A DNA stretch of 64,000 nucleotides, from the NCBI RefSeq assembly GCF_030719295.1, contig NZ_CP120997.1, positions 5,157,501 to 5,221,500 of the forward strand, in the 5' to 3' direction. The first letter of the stretch is position 1, and each line of letters starts with the position of its first letter. Positions 8,822 through 17,636 of this stretch are shown piece after piece. The stretch comes from Streptomyces sp. Mut1 (GTDB lineage: Bacteria > Actinomycetota > Actinomycetes > Streptomycetales > Streptomycetaceae). The notes beneath the pieces are model-generated. The model had not been told where the DNA came from. It searched no databases and saw only the letters and a program-made list of their open reading frames with translations. A program made the position numbers and the translations under genes.

Positions 8822-9806
8822 CGTGCTGCCCCCTCCTCCGGTGCCCGCCGAGTCGCGCCAGGGCCTCTCGGTACGGTTTCGGGTGTTCGGAGGCGCGGGC
8901 GCGCAGCCGCAGCTGCTCCAGCGGCTCGCGCAGGCTCCGCTGTCCGCGCTCGGCCTCCGTCACCAGCAGCAGCGCCTCGTAGGAGGCCTCCTGCGCACGC
9001 ATGCGGCGTTCCATGAGCGTCGGCTTGTGCAGGCGGGCCAGCACCTGTGAGTGCGGTGCGGTCCTTCGCAGGCGCGCGAGCACCTTGTCCCGCTCCCGCG
9101 CGGGACCGGCCGCGATGCGGATCCGGGCCATCTGCTCCAGCGTCGTGCCCGCCACCGGCAGCATGTCCTGCTCCAGCAGGGCCGCCGCCCGGTCGTACGG
9201 TTCGAGTGCGTCCCGCGCCTCGCCGAGGGAGATCAGCGCCGCGGTGTGCAGCAACACCCGGTCCGTGCCGAGCGGTTCGTCGCCGAGGCGCTCGCGGATA
9301 TCCGCGTCCAGCGCCGTGCGCAGGCCGAGGAAGCGCAGTTCGTCGACGTGCTGCTCGTGCCGGCGGCGGGCCGCGACCAGGCGGTTCTGGGCTTCCGCGG
9401 CGCGCGGGGAGTCCTTCGGGTAGGGGGAGGTGTGCGGGCCGACGTCCTCGAATCCGCTCACCACGTGTGCCAGCAGCCACATGGCCATGTCGAGCCGTTC
9501 CGTCGCCGCGTAGGCCGTGGCCGCGTCCACCCACGCACCGCGTCGCCGGGGGTCCGAGCCGAGCGCCGAGAGCAGTGTGGCGGCCGCCCCGAAGACTTGG
9601 CCGGCCCGCAGCATCGCGACGCCGAGCAGATGCTCGTACACGGGACCGCGCGCCGCCACCTCGAAGAAGGGGCCCAGCGCACGCAACCGGTCCTGGAGGG
9701 ACGCCTGCGGCACCGGCAGCCGCTCGACCCACTCCCGCGGTAACTCCTCAGCGTCGAAAGGGGCTTCCCACCCCAGCGCCGCAGCCGCTTCGCGCACGCC
9801 CGCCAC
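8811..9806 (-). CDS. Helical-repeat (TPR-like) protein upstream of the CHAT gene
   Basis: About 331 residues if the GTG at 9806 is used. Alternatives are GTG at 9797 and GTG at 9968; the last has GGAGGGG just upstream, but the added residues look non-coding. The body is all-helical with repeated amphipathic helix pairs (HLLGVAMLRAGQVFGAAATL; WVDAATAYAATERLDMAMWL), then a charged arginine-rich C-terminal half. No named domain is recognised. Its 3' end overlaps the CHAT gene by 11 bases, so the pair is clearly one transcription unit. A role as sensor or scaffold for the protease is plausible but only inferred from context. Confidence 0.65.
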   Translation of the reverse strand: MAGVREAAAALGWEAPFDAEELPREWVERLPVPQASLQDRLRALGPFFEVAARGPVYEHLLGVAMLRAGQVFGAAATLLSALGSDPRRRGAWVDAATAYAATERLDMAMWLLAHVVSGFEDVGPHTSPYPKDSPRAAEAQNRLVAARRRHEQHVDELRFLGLRTALDADIRERLGDEPLGTDRVLLHTAALISLGEARDALEPYDRAAALLEQDMLPVAGTTLEQMARIRIAAGPARERDKVLARLRRTAPHSQVLARLHKPTLMERRMRAQEASYEALLLVTEAERGQRSLREPLEQLRLRARASEHPKPYREALARLGGHRRRGQHDGG

Positions 9807-10515
9807 CCCCGTCCGGCATACCGGTGTCCATCCTCCGGTGCGCCCTGTGCGGGCGGCAAGGTCGCCCCGGCCACTCGAACGGATGGTGTCCGCCGTCCAT
9901 GCCGGGTCCGGGGAGTGCTGACGGCCGGCGGCGCACGGTCGCGCGCCGCCCGTCCCGGGAAGGTTCACAACCCCTCCACGGCACGGGCTCATCTCTCGGC
10001 CGAGCGGGGTGCCGGCGACGACTTCCGGCCAGGAGGGCCGGGACGGGGTGGGCGGCGGCTCCGTGGCGCGGGGAAGGCGGGGCGTACGTACCGGGGTCGA
10101 TGCCGGTCCGGCGGGTGACACGTGCCGGGTGCCCTCGGGCTCCGCGGCCGGGCGGCCCGTGACCTCGGGCTTCGGTCCGTCACCCGGGAAGGGGGCGCAA
10201 CCCGGGGCCGGGGGCGGTCCGGGCCCCGGCGCGCGTGCCGGGGCCCGAGGCAGGGGCGTACGCGATATCGGGGCGACCCCCGTGGCCGACCGGGCCGGCG
10301 GTTCGAGCGGCAGGTGAAGTGGATGCCGGCCGCATAAACCCGCGTACCGCACGTCGACCGAAAAAATCCCACGGGCCGTACGGGGAACTTCATGTCCTGG
10401 CAATAAACCGCGAGCCGGTGCTATAAGTAACGAGCCCAAGGCCGGGGACCGATGAATTCTCAACAGTCCGCGTGCCGACCGAGAAAGATCATTCCACCGA
10501 AAAGGGGGGATTACG
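9807..10515. other. 709-base divergent intergenic region
   Basis: This separates the leftward CHAT operon from the rightward peptide operon. Most of it (about 9970-10380) is very GC-rich and shows no convincing reading frame on either strand. The only clear signals are near the right end, where base composition falls: a promoter-like pair and the ribosome binding site of the peptide gene. The start of the CHAT operon may lie inside the left part. Confidence 0.5.
10398..10427 (+). promoter_or_regulatory. Candidate promoter of the peptide operon
   Basis: TGGCAA (10398-10403) and TATAAG (10422-10427) are separated by 18 bases in a local AT-richer patch. They lie about 90 bases upstream of the short peptide ATG, leaving a leader of roughly 80 bases. 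The match to the housekeeping sigma consensus is fair. It is inferred from sequence only. Confidence 0.45.
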
Positions 10516-10611
10516 ATGAAGAAGATCGTCGTGCGCAAGACCGGCGGTGTGAAGCTCACTACGAGCGCGAGCGCCTACTGGCCGCCGATGTGTATCGCGG
10601 GTCAGAACTGA
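10516..10611 (+). CDS. Candidate RiPP precursor peptide, 31 residues
   Basis: This short gene has a strong ribosome binding site (AAGGGGGG, about 7 bases before ATG). The N-terminal half, MKKIVVRKTGGVKLT, is basic and leader-like. The C-terminal half, TSASAYWPPMCIAGQN, is polar and aromatic with a single Cys, like a core region. It is followed immediately by a 19-base-pair hairpin and then by a gene for a PqqD-like/M50 membrane protein. Peptide, attenuating hairpin, then RRE-bearing enzyme is the usual RiPP operon order. No described RiPP class with this core was recognised. Which residues are modified, and how, cannot be told. Confidence 0.6.
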   Translation: MKKIVVRKTGGVKLTTSASAYWPPMCIAGQN

Positions 10612-10616
10612 CGCAG

Positions 10617-10657
10617 GACGTGGTGCCCGGAATTCATCGAATTCCGGGCACCACGTC
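10617..10657 (+). terminator. 19-bp perfect hairpin between peptide and downstream genes
   Basis: Bases 10617-10635 pair perfectly with 10639-10657 around a three-base ATC loop. No T-run follows, so it probably works as a partial terminator and 3'-end stabiliser. That would give abundant peptide mRNA with lower read-through into the processing genes. It starts only 5 bases after the peptide stop codon. Confidence 0.8.
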
Positions 10658-10710
10658 GGTGTCCCCACACGACGCCGGGAGGTCGCCGGCGAATCCGACA
10701 CGGAGACGGC

Positions 10711-12105
10711 ATGGCGGATACTCGGCAGACCGCGGAGCCTGCCTTTCATCAACTGACATTCGTCCCGGAGGGCGACGAGGTGCTTGTCGGCCGGGCCGAC
10801 ACCGATTCGTACGCCCTCTTTCCCGCCGACGGCGCGATGCTGCTCCACAAGCTGACCACCGGCATGCCCCTGGCTGACGCCGTCGCCTGGTACAACGCCT
10901 CCTACGACGAGCCCGTCGACATGGAGGACTTCCTGGAGACCCTGGACGACCTGGGGTTTCTTCTAGGTGACGGGGATGATTCGGTCGTTGGAGCGCCGGC
11001 CGCCGTGCGGTACGCGCGGCTCGGCCGGGCGGTCTTCTCGCCGGTCGCCTGGGTCGTCTACGGGGCGATAGCAGTGGTGTGCGTGGTGCTCCTGGTGCGG
11101 ATGCCCGATGTGCGCCCCTATCCGAAGACCCTGTTCTTCACCGAGTCGCTGCTGCTGGTACAAGTCGGTCTGCTCTTCGCCCAGCTTCCGTTCGTTTTCC
11201 TTCATGAGTCCTTCCATGCGCTGGCCGGCCGGCGCATTGGCATTCCCTCCAGTCTCGGCGTCGGGCGGCGGCTTTACTTCGTGGTGTTCGAGACGACGCT
11301 GAACGGATTGCTCGGAGTCCCCCGGAGAAAGCGGTATCTTCCTTTCCTGGCCGGCATGGTCGCCGATACTCTGGTGTTCTGTCTGCTGGTCTGCGCGGCC
11401 GCTCTCGATGCGCATGGAAACGGCCCTGGCCTTTCCTTCTTCGGGCGTTTCGCGGTGGCCCTCGCATTTGTCACCGCGTTGCGGTTCGTCTGGCAGTTCT
11501 ACCTATTTCTGCGGACCGACCTCTATTACGTTTTCTCCACAGCTCTCGGCTGCGTCGCCCTCCACGACGCGACGCGGGCGATGATCCGGAACACCCTCTG
11601 CCGCCTGCTCGGCCTGCGGCACCGCACGGTCGACCTGGAGCAGTGGTCGGAGCGGGACCGCAAGGTCGCGCGCTGGTACGCGCCGTTCGCCGCGGCGGGC
11701 GTGCTGGTGATGCTGCTGACGGCGGCCGCCACCGCGGTCCCGGTCCTCGCTCACTTCGTACGCCTCCTCGTCGACCGGCTCGGCAACGCCGGGCACCCCG
11801 ACTCCGGCTTCTGGGACTCCGTCGGCTTCCTGGCGCTGAGCGTCGTGCAGTTCGGACTGGTCGGCGTGGTGGCCCTGCGCGACCGCGCCCGCGCCCGCGA
11901 GCAGCAGCGGCAGCGGCAGCAGAACGGAAGCCGCACGGAAGCGGCCCCGGACTCCGCCCAGGCCTCGGACTCCGCCCCGGCCCCGGACTCCGCCCCTGAC
12001 CCCGCCTCGGACTCCGTCCCCGCCGCCACCCCGGGCACCGCACCCCTCCCGCTCCCCGCTCCCACCACCGCACCCCTTCACGCAGAACAGGAACACAGCC
12101 GATGA
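10711..12105 (+). CDS. PqqD/RRE-like domain fused to multi-TM M50-type zinc metalloprotease
   Basis: 464 residues; GGAG lies 6 bases upstream of the ATG. Residues about 12-86 (LTFVPEGDEVLVGRADTDSY, ending LDDLGFLLGD) have the strand-helix pattern of a PqqD-like RiPP recognition element. Several membrane segments follow (about 107-130, 142-165, 205-230, 240-262, 313-345, 365-385). HESFH at 165-169 lies at the end of a membrane helix and fits the HExxH zinc site of M50 intramembrane peptidases. The last 60 residues are a Pro/Ala/Ser/Asp low-complexity tail. It probably binds and matures or exports the peptide encoded just upstream. Its stop codon overlaps the next start (ATGA). Confidence 0.75.
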   Translation: MADTRQTAEPAFHQLTFVPEGDEVLVGRADTDSYALFPADGAMLLHKLTTGMPLADAVAWYNASYDEPVDMEDFLETLDDLGFLLGDGDDSVVGAPAAVRYARLGRAVFSPVAWVVYGAIAVVCVVLLVRMPDVRPYPKTLFFTESLLLVQVGLLFAQLPFVFLHESFHALAGRRIGIPSSLGVGRRLYFVVFETTLNGLLGVPRRKRYLPFLAGMVADTLVFCLLVCAAALDAHGNGPGLSFFGRFAVALAFVTALRFVWQFYLFLRTDLYYVFSTALGCVALHDATRAMIRNTLCRLLGLRHRTVDLEQWSERDRKVARWYAPFAAAGVLVMLLTAAATAVPVLAHFVRLLVDRLGNAGHPDSGFWDSVGFLALSVVQFGLVGVVALRDRARAREQQRQRQQNGSRTEAAPDSAQASDSAPAPDSAPDPASDSVPAATPGTAPLPLPAPTTAPLHAEQEHSR

Positions 12106-14318
12106 GCGAGCAGCCCGCCCACCTGTGGATCGTCGGCGGCACCCGCCGGGACCGTGACGCCGCGTTGGAAGCGGTCCTTCCCCGGTCCGACGTGGGCGAG
12201 TTCCACGAGGTCAGCAGCCACCGCCGGGGCCGCGGCCCGTACGCCGGGACCGCCGCCCTGCTGAATCTGGTGGTGCCCCGGGTGTGGGCGCGGTCACCGG
12301 AGCTGGTCACCGCCCACGACGTCGAGCTGCTGTCGGTCGCCCCCGACCTGGAGTCCGTCGTGGAGCCGTCCCGGGAGACGCTCACCTCGCTGGCCGTCCC
12401 CGAGGAACGCACCCGCTTCTACGGCCCGGCGCGGACCCGGCGCCTGGCACACGGTGTGGTGGAGTTCCTGAACCGCTGGGCGGCCGAGTCCGGCCGGCCG
12501 GTCACCGTACGCTTCGACGCCGTGCACGCGGCGGACGCCACCGAGCAGGAACTGCTGGCCATCGTGCTGCGCCGGGTCGACCCGGCGAGGCTGCGCGTGG
12601 TCGTGGCCACCACCGCCGACCCGCTGCCGGCGCACGCCACCGAACTGGCCGGTGCGCTGGCCCGGTACGCCGTACGCGTGGACGCACCGGCCACCGCCGA
12701 CGCCCCCGCCGCACCGCGCCGGGGCACCGATCCGGTCCTGGCCTACGTGGAGTCCGACGGCACGTCCGACGACGCCGGCGAGCGCTCCGCCTACGAGGCC
12801 GCGCCCGCGGAGATACGGGCCGGGCTGCACGACGCCAGGGCCGCCGAGCTGGAGCGGACCCTGCCGCAGGCACACCGGCTCGGCGCTCTCCCGTACCACC
12901 TGGAACGCGGGAGCGACCCGCACGGGGCCGGGCTGCGGACGGTGCTGGAGGCGACCGGCCGCTGCGTGGACATGGGCTTCTACCACGCGGCGATCGAACT
13001 CGGCCGCCGGGCGCGGGCGCTGGCCGACCCCGAGCGGGAGGAGGACGCGTACTGCACGGCGAGCACCAGGCTGACCAGCTCGCTGGCCGTCCTCGGGCAG
13101 GTGGACGAGGCCGAGGAGATCTACTTCGACCTGCGCAGCCGCTTCACCACGCCGATGGTGCACCTGTTCTCCAACTACGCGCTCGGCATGCTGTACACCC
13201 GCCACCGCGCGCCCGACTCCCGCAACCACCTCACCGCCCGGGTCCACCTGCACACCGCCATCGCCCTGGCGTCGCAGATGCCCGAGGCGTCCCGCTCGTT
13301 CCAGAAGGTCTTCCAGCAGAACGGCCTCGCCCTGGTCGAGATGCACATGGGCAACCTGACGCGGGCCGAGGAGCTGGTGACCGAGGGGCTGGCCCGGCTC
13401 GACGCCGATCTGGCCCCGGGCGAGCACGAGTTGCACCGCTCGGTGCTGTTGCACAACCGGGGGCAGGTACGGGCCGCGCTGGGCCGGATCGAGGAGGGGG
13501 TCGCCGACCTGTCCCGGGTGATCGCCGCCGACCCCAACCACCCCGAGTACTACTTCGACCGCGCCTCGCTCCACCGCCGTTCCGGCGACACCGACGCGGC
13601 CCTCGCCGACTACCAGTGCGCCATCGACGTCAGCCCGCCGTTCCCCGAGGCGTACTACAACCGGGGCGACCTGCGCTCCGAACTCGGCGACACCAAGGGC
13701 GCCCTCGCCGACTTCGGATACGTCCTGGAGCTGGAACCGGACTACCTGCGCGCCCGGATCAACCGCGCGTCCCTGCTGCTGGAGGCCGGCGACCTCGACG
13801 GCGCCCGCGCGGACGTGACCGAGGGCCTCGCCCACCACCCCGACAGCGCCGACCTGCTCTGCACCCGTGGCCTGCTCGCCCTGGAGGACGGCGACCCCGA
13901 CGCCGCCCTGGCCGACTTCACCACGGCCCTGGACCACGACCCGGCCCTCTACGAGGCGCTGGCCAACCGCGCGGTCATCGCCCAGGAACAGGGCCGGCCC
14001 GACGACGCGGTCGAGGACCTCACCCGCGCCCTGGAACTCGTCGGCCCCGACGCGTCCCTGCTCTACAACCGCGGCTACGTGAACCGCTCGGCCGAGCGGT
14101 GGCAGGAGGCCATCGACGACTTCACCGCCGCCCTCGACCTCCCGGACGCCGACCCGGCCGAACTGCTGTGGGAACGCGCCGGCTGCCGCACCGCGAGCGG
14201 CGACCCCGACGGCGCCCGGACCGACCTGCGGCTGTGCGCCGGCCTGCCCGACTCCCCGTACGCCGACCGTGCCCGCGAGCGCCTGACGGAGATGTCCGGG
14301 GCCCCGGAGCCGGCGTGA
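12102..14318 (+). CDS. TPR protein of the candidate RiPP operon
   Basis: 738 residues, coupled to the M50 gene by an ATGA overlap. Residues 1-200 look like an alpha/beta domain (HLWIVGGTRRDRDAALEAVL; RLRVVVATTADPLPAHATEL), reminiscent of a signalling NTPase fold but lacking a clear P-loop. From about residue 420 there are at least eight consecutive TPR units; good examples are EAYYNRGDLRSELGDTKGAL and LLYNRGYVNRSAERWQEAID. TPR arrays bind peptides or proteins, so a scaffold or regulatory part in peptide maturation is likely. The exact function is unknown. It ends at a bidirectional hairpin facing the TIR operon. Confidence 0.75.
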   Translation: MSEQPAHLWIVGGTRRDRDAALEAVLPRSDVGEFHEVSSHRRGRGPYAGTAALLNLVVPRVWARSPELVTAHDVELLSVAPDLESVVEPSRETLTSLAVPEERTRFYGPARTRRLAHGVVEFLNRWAAESGRPVTVRFDAVHAADATEQELLAIVLRRVDPARLRVVVATTADPLPAHATELAGALARYAVRVDAPATADAPAAPRRGTDPVLAYVESDGTSDDAGERSAYEAAPAEIRAGLHDARAAELERTLPQAHRLGALPYHLERGSDPHGAGLRTVLEATGRCVDMGFYHAAIELGRRARALADPEREEDAYCTASTRLTSSLAVLGQVDEAEEIYFDLRSRFTTPMVHLFSNYALGMLYTRHRAPDSRNHLTARVHLHTAIALASQMPEASRSFQKVFQQNGLALVEMHMGNLTRAEELVTEGLARLDADLAPGEHELHRSVLLHNRGQVRAALGRIEEGVADLSRVIAADPNHPEYYFDRASLHRRSGDTDAALADYQCAIDVSPPFPEAYYNRGDLRSELGDTKGALADFGYVLELEPDYLRARINRASLLLEAGDLDGARADVTEGLAHHPDSADLLCTRGLLALEDGDPDAALADFTTALDHDPALYEALANRAVIAQEQGRPDDAVEDLTRALELVGPDASLLYNRGYVNRSAERWQEAIDDFTAALDLPDADPAELLWERAGCRTASGDPDGARTDLRLCAGLPDSPYADRARERLTEMSGAPEPA

Positions 14319-14360
14319 GGCTCCTTCTCTCCCTCGCGGGGTGCGCGGAGAGAAGGAGCC
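14319..14360. terminator. Bidirectional terminator between convergent operons
   Basis: A perfect 14-bp stem (14319-14332 with 14347-14360) and a 14-base loop begin directly after the TGA of the TPR gene, 26 bases from the stop of the convergent membrane-protein gene. The rightward arm is pyrimidine-rich. It can serve both operons. Confidence 0.8.
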
Positions 14361-14385
14361 CGGACAGCCGGCCGACTGGTGTGTG

Positions 14386-15672
14386 TCAGCTGACGCCCTC
14401 GTCCTCGTCGGCTCCCGAGCGAGGCGTGGGGGGCCGGTGCGGGCTGTGGGAGGTGTCCCAGTAATACGGGGGCGACGTGTCCTCCCCACTCGTCGTCCAC
14501 CAGCCCTGGCCCTGGTCGCCCGCGTCGTTCCGAGCCGTCCCGGCCGCGAAACCGGCCGCGTCGTCGGCGTGCGGGTCAGCGGTCGCGCGGGTGTACTCCC
14601 CGTATTCCCCGGCCGCGTCCTCGTCGGGCGTCACGAGAATGGTCCGCCTGATCTCCTCTGCGGCATCGTGCAGCCCTTCCGCCTCAAGAGTGAGCAGCAC
14701 CCTGTGCACCAACACGGTGTACCCGTCCATATCAGGCTTCAGGCCCGCCGCCGCCAGCAGTACGAGCAGACGATCCGCGACCCCGACCTCCTCCTCACGG
14801 TCAAACCCCCCTTCCTCCCGGGCCGGTCCGTCCCAGAGAGGGCCTCCGACGGTCGCTTCGCTCCGGGCGCCCACGGGCGGGACAAGCAGGTGACGGAAGA
14901 GTTCGGGTACCTCCTGGTCGTTCGCCGCCGCCGCGACCTGGGCGAGCGGGCCGATCATGTCGACCGCCTTCTCGATCTCGTCCTCGTGACGGGCCAGCCA
15001 CCACACGACCGCGCTGCCCGTGCTCGTCATGACGTCCTCCCCGAGGTAGCGCCGCTTGTTGCGCTCGTGCTGACGCTCGTGCTCCCAGATCTCCTCGTCC
15101 TTGCGGAGGTCGCTCAGCTTCCGCAGGCGCTCGCGGTCGCCGGGAGCGAGGGTCAGCGTCACATCGGCCACCATGGCCTCGACCCGTCCGCTGCGGTCCG
15201 TCAGCGGAATGCCCAGCTCTCCTTCCAGGAGATAGCGCGCGAAGGTCGCCCGGCCGGGCTCCTCACGACGGACCACCGCCAGGGCCCGGCTGACGACCGA
15301 GGACACGGCGAGGGCCGGGGAGGCGCTGTCGGACCAGTCGCCGTAGTCGGGTGCCGGCCTCCACCACACGGTGGCGGAGAAGAGGAAGTCGTAGCCGTCC
15401 GTCGCGCTCGGCAGCGCGGCGTCGATCACCCGGGTCTCCTGGTACGGCTGTTCCGCCGGTGCGGCAGGCGGATCGGGTTCCGCGGGCTCGTACGGTTCGG
15501 CCGGCGTGCGGTCGCTGCTGAGGACCGCCATCACGAACAGGAGGGAGCCGGAGACCGTGACCATGGACATGAAGCCCCACAGCCAGGGCGACCAGTTCAG
15601 GAAGTTCCCCAGGGCAGCCGGTGCCAGGCCGCAGACAGCGACGAACAGCATGCGGGGAAAGCGGTCCTTCAT
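14386..15672 (-). CDS. Two-TM membrane protein, third gene of the TIR operon
   Basis: 428 residues from the ATG at 15672, which overlaps the stop of the upstream gene by four bases. Two hydrophobic helices lie at about residues 9-27 and 30-52, then a Pro/Glu linker. A soluble domain follows (DFLFSATVWWRPAPDYGDWS, ARYLLEGELGIPL) with charged helices (DRERLRKLSDLRKDEEIWEH). The last 60 residues are acidic and low in complexity. No known domain is recognised. Tight coupling to the TIR and P-loop genes suggests it is a membrane-located component or target of that system. Confidence 0.7.
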   Translation of the reverse strand: MKDRFPRMLFVAVCGLAPAALGNFLNWSPWLWGFMSMVTVSGSLLFVMAVLSSDRTPAEPYEPAEPDPPAAPAEQPYQETRVIDAALPSATDGYDFLFSATVWWRPAPDYGDWSDSASPALAVSSVVSRALAVVRREEPGRATFARYLLEGELGIPLTDRSGRVEAMVADVTLTLAPGDRERLRKLSDLRKDEEIWEHERQHERNKRRYLGEDVMTSTGSAVVWWLARHEDEIEKAVDMIGPLAQVAAAANDQEVPELFRHLLVPPVGARSEATVGGPLWDGPAREEGGFDREEEVGVADRLLVLLAAAGLKPDMDGYTVLVHRVLLTLEAEGLHDAAEEIRRTILVTPDEDAAGEYGEYTRATADPHADDAAGFAAGTARNDAGDQGQGWWTTSGEDTSPPYYWDTSHSPHRPPTPRSGADEDEGVS

Positions 15673-17636
15673 CGTTCCTCTTCCGTGGTCCGGGGCCCGG
15701 GGTCCGTGTGTTCCGTGCGGGCGAACGAAGCCTGGTCGATGTGTTGCCAGAAGCGGCTGGCGACGGCTGCCCGGGAGGGATCGCGCCCGCCCCCCGCCCA
15801 GTCGCAGGCGAGGGCGTAGAGGCGGTGGAGTGCGGCCGCGCGTCCGTGTGTCGCTCCGACCATCACGCCCAGTGCCATGTCCCGCGCGCTGTCGTGGGTC
15901 ACGCTGGTCAGCCAGCTCTTCACCAGCGGTGTCCAGCGGTCCGTCGGCGGCTGGGCGAAGACCGCCTCCCAGCCCCGGAACAGGTCCGGCCACGGTGGCG
16001 GATCCGGGACCCGGTCGCTCCTCAGGAGCTCGGTGAGCAGCTGGAGATGGGCCTCCGCATCCCGTTCGCGACGCATCCGGTCCCGCAGGCGGCCGACCAG
16101 CAGCCGGTGGAGCCGATGGTCGCTGCTGCCGAGTTCGAGCAGGGCCTCCGCCGCCTCGTGCGCCGCCTGCCCCCGCCGTACGGCCAGGTAGTGCAGCCGC
16201 ACCAGAGCCTGATCCGGATGTGTCGCACCGAGGTTCTGACGGCAGGCGGCGGTCAGGACGCGCACGAGGCCGTCCGACAAGGGGCCGGACCTCACGCAGT
16301 CGTACATCCGTCTGCGGAACCACCCGCCGAGCCTTTCGTGGCTGAGGCCGAGTTCGAGAGCTGCCACAGCTCGCGGGTCGCAGGCTGTCCCGGTCGCAGC
16401 GTCCGCCCAGCGGGCCACCAGGTCGAAGAGGTGGTCGGGCCGCCCGACGGCGAGGCACTGCTCGCCGAAGCGGATGACGACGTCGACCTGGTCGTCCACG
16501 GTCATCCCCTGGAGCCCGGCGGCCTCGTCGATCCAGTCCCTGAGGTCGTCGCGTACGCCGGGGAAGTTCTCCCAGAAGTACGTCCGTACCGCGTCGGCGT
16601 ACGCCAGCTGCTCGAAGCGGAGCCGGCCGGCGGCGTCACGCTCGATCCCGAGGGCCGCCAGCCGCTCCCCGAAATCCGTCCGCGCGAGCTCGGTCGTTGC
16701 CTCCTCCTCGTGCCGCACCGTCTTCATGAGGCCGTGCCACGCCTCGTACACGGTGTCCGCGCGGAACTCCTCGAACACCGCGGCCGCGAGCAGCAGGGTC
16801 CGATCGGGCGTGGCGCGGAACGCGGTCACCTGCCGGCCCACCTCATCGGCCCGGTCGGTCACCGCGTGCATCGCCTGGTCCAGCCATCCCGCGAAGTCCG
16901 CACCGAACCGGCCGCTGTCCCGGGCGGCCCTCACCAGCGAAGCGAGCCGCGCCAGTTCCCACATGGGGGAGCGGTCGCACAGGTGCTGAAGCCCGGCGCT
17001 CCGCAGGTCCGAGGGGCGGAACTCCATCCGGGCCACGCGCAGGTGCCGGGTGACGACCGCGATACCCCGGGGCCGCCGCAGCTTCACCGTGTCGGGTTCG
17101 AGGTCCGGCGCATGGGCGTGGGCCATGCCCGACGGCAGGACGACCACCATGTGTGCGCCCGCCTGCTGGACGCGGGACCGGCGTACGGCAAGGCAGTGCC
17201 GGGCCTTGGCGTACGTCTCCTCGTCCGTGATTCCCGAGAGGTCGAGGAGGAACCGGTCGCCCTCGCCGGGAGCGTGCTCGTCCGTATCGGTGGCGGGCAG
17301 TTCCTCGAATCGTGCCTCGTCCCCGGCGGTGCCCCCGTCCTCCCCGAGCTCGTGCAGCAGCATGATCGCCGCGGCACGGCGGCCACTGCCGGGCGGTGCG
17401 TCCAGCAGCACCACCGACCCCGGCTTCTCCAGGCGGTCGGCGGCGGTGCGATATCCCCCCGGCGGGGCGAACCGGTCGGCCAGGCGCACTCGGTCCTCGC
17501 GGACAATGCGCAGGGACTCGATTCCCTTGCGGCGCATCCAGTCCGCGCCGGCGCCGTAGAAGATGTACTGGGGCCCCTCGCCGTTGTTGACCGGGCCGCG
17601 CGGATCATTGACCGTGACGCGTTCCTGCTCGGTCAT
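15669..17636 (-). CDS. STAND/NLR-like regulator with degenerate P-loop and signalling motif
   Basis: 655 residues from the ATG at 17636, with four-base overlaps to both neighbours. At the extreme N-terminus, residues 10-25 (NDPRGPVNNGEGPQYI) repeat a motif found at the C-terminus of the adjacent TIR protein. Residues 77-90 (LLDAPPGSGRRAAA) look like a Walker A loop in which the Lys-Ser/Thr is replaced by Arg-Arg. FLLDLSG near 129-135 resembles Walker B. The C-terminal 350 residues are all-helical (LHYLAVRRGQAAHEAAEALL), probably a sensor or scaffold array. The architecture suggests an NLR-type sensor that engages the TIR effector. Nucleotide binding is uncertain because of the altered P-loop. 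Confidence 0.75.
   Translation of the reverse strand: MTEQERVTVNDPRGPVNNGEGPQYIFYGAGADWMRRKGIESLRIVREDRVRLADRFAPPGGYRTAADRLEKPGSVVLLDAPPGSGRRAAAIMLLHELGEDGGTAGDEARFEELPATDTDEHAPGEGDRFLLDLSGITDEETYAKARHCLAVRRSRVQQAGAHMVVVLPSGMAHAHAPDLEPDTVKLRRPRGIAVVTRHLRVARMEFRPSDLRSAGLQHLCDRSPMWELARLASLVRAARDSGRFGADFAGWLDQAMHAVTDRADEVGRQVTAFRATPDRTLLLAAAVFEEFRADTVYEAWHGLMKTVRHEEEATTELARTDFGERLAALGIERDAAGRLRFEQLAYADAVRTYFWENFPGVRDDLRDWIDEAAGLQGMTVDDQVDVVIRFGEQCLAVGRPDHLFDLVARWADAATGTACDPRAVAALELGLSHERLGGWFRRRMYDCVRSGPLSDGLVRVLTAACRQNLGATHPDQALVRLHYLAVRRGQAAHEAAEALLELGSSDHRLHRLLVGRLRDRMRRERDAEAHLQLLTELLRSDRVPDPPPWPDLFRGWEAVFAQPPTDRWTPLVKSWLTSVTHDSARDMALGVMVGATHGRAAALHRLYALACDWAGGGRDPSRAAVASRFWQHIDQASFARTEHTDPGPRTTEEER

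Noticed and set aside
9969..10559. Extension of the CHAT-operon first gene to an ATG at 10559.
   Set aside because: The added residues are Pro/Arg-rich without structure, and the frame would overlap the peptide gene and its promoter on the other strand.
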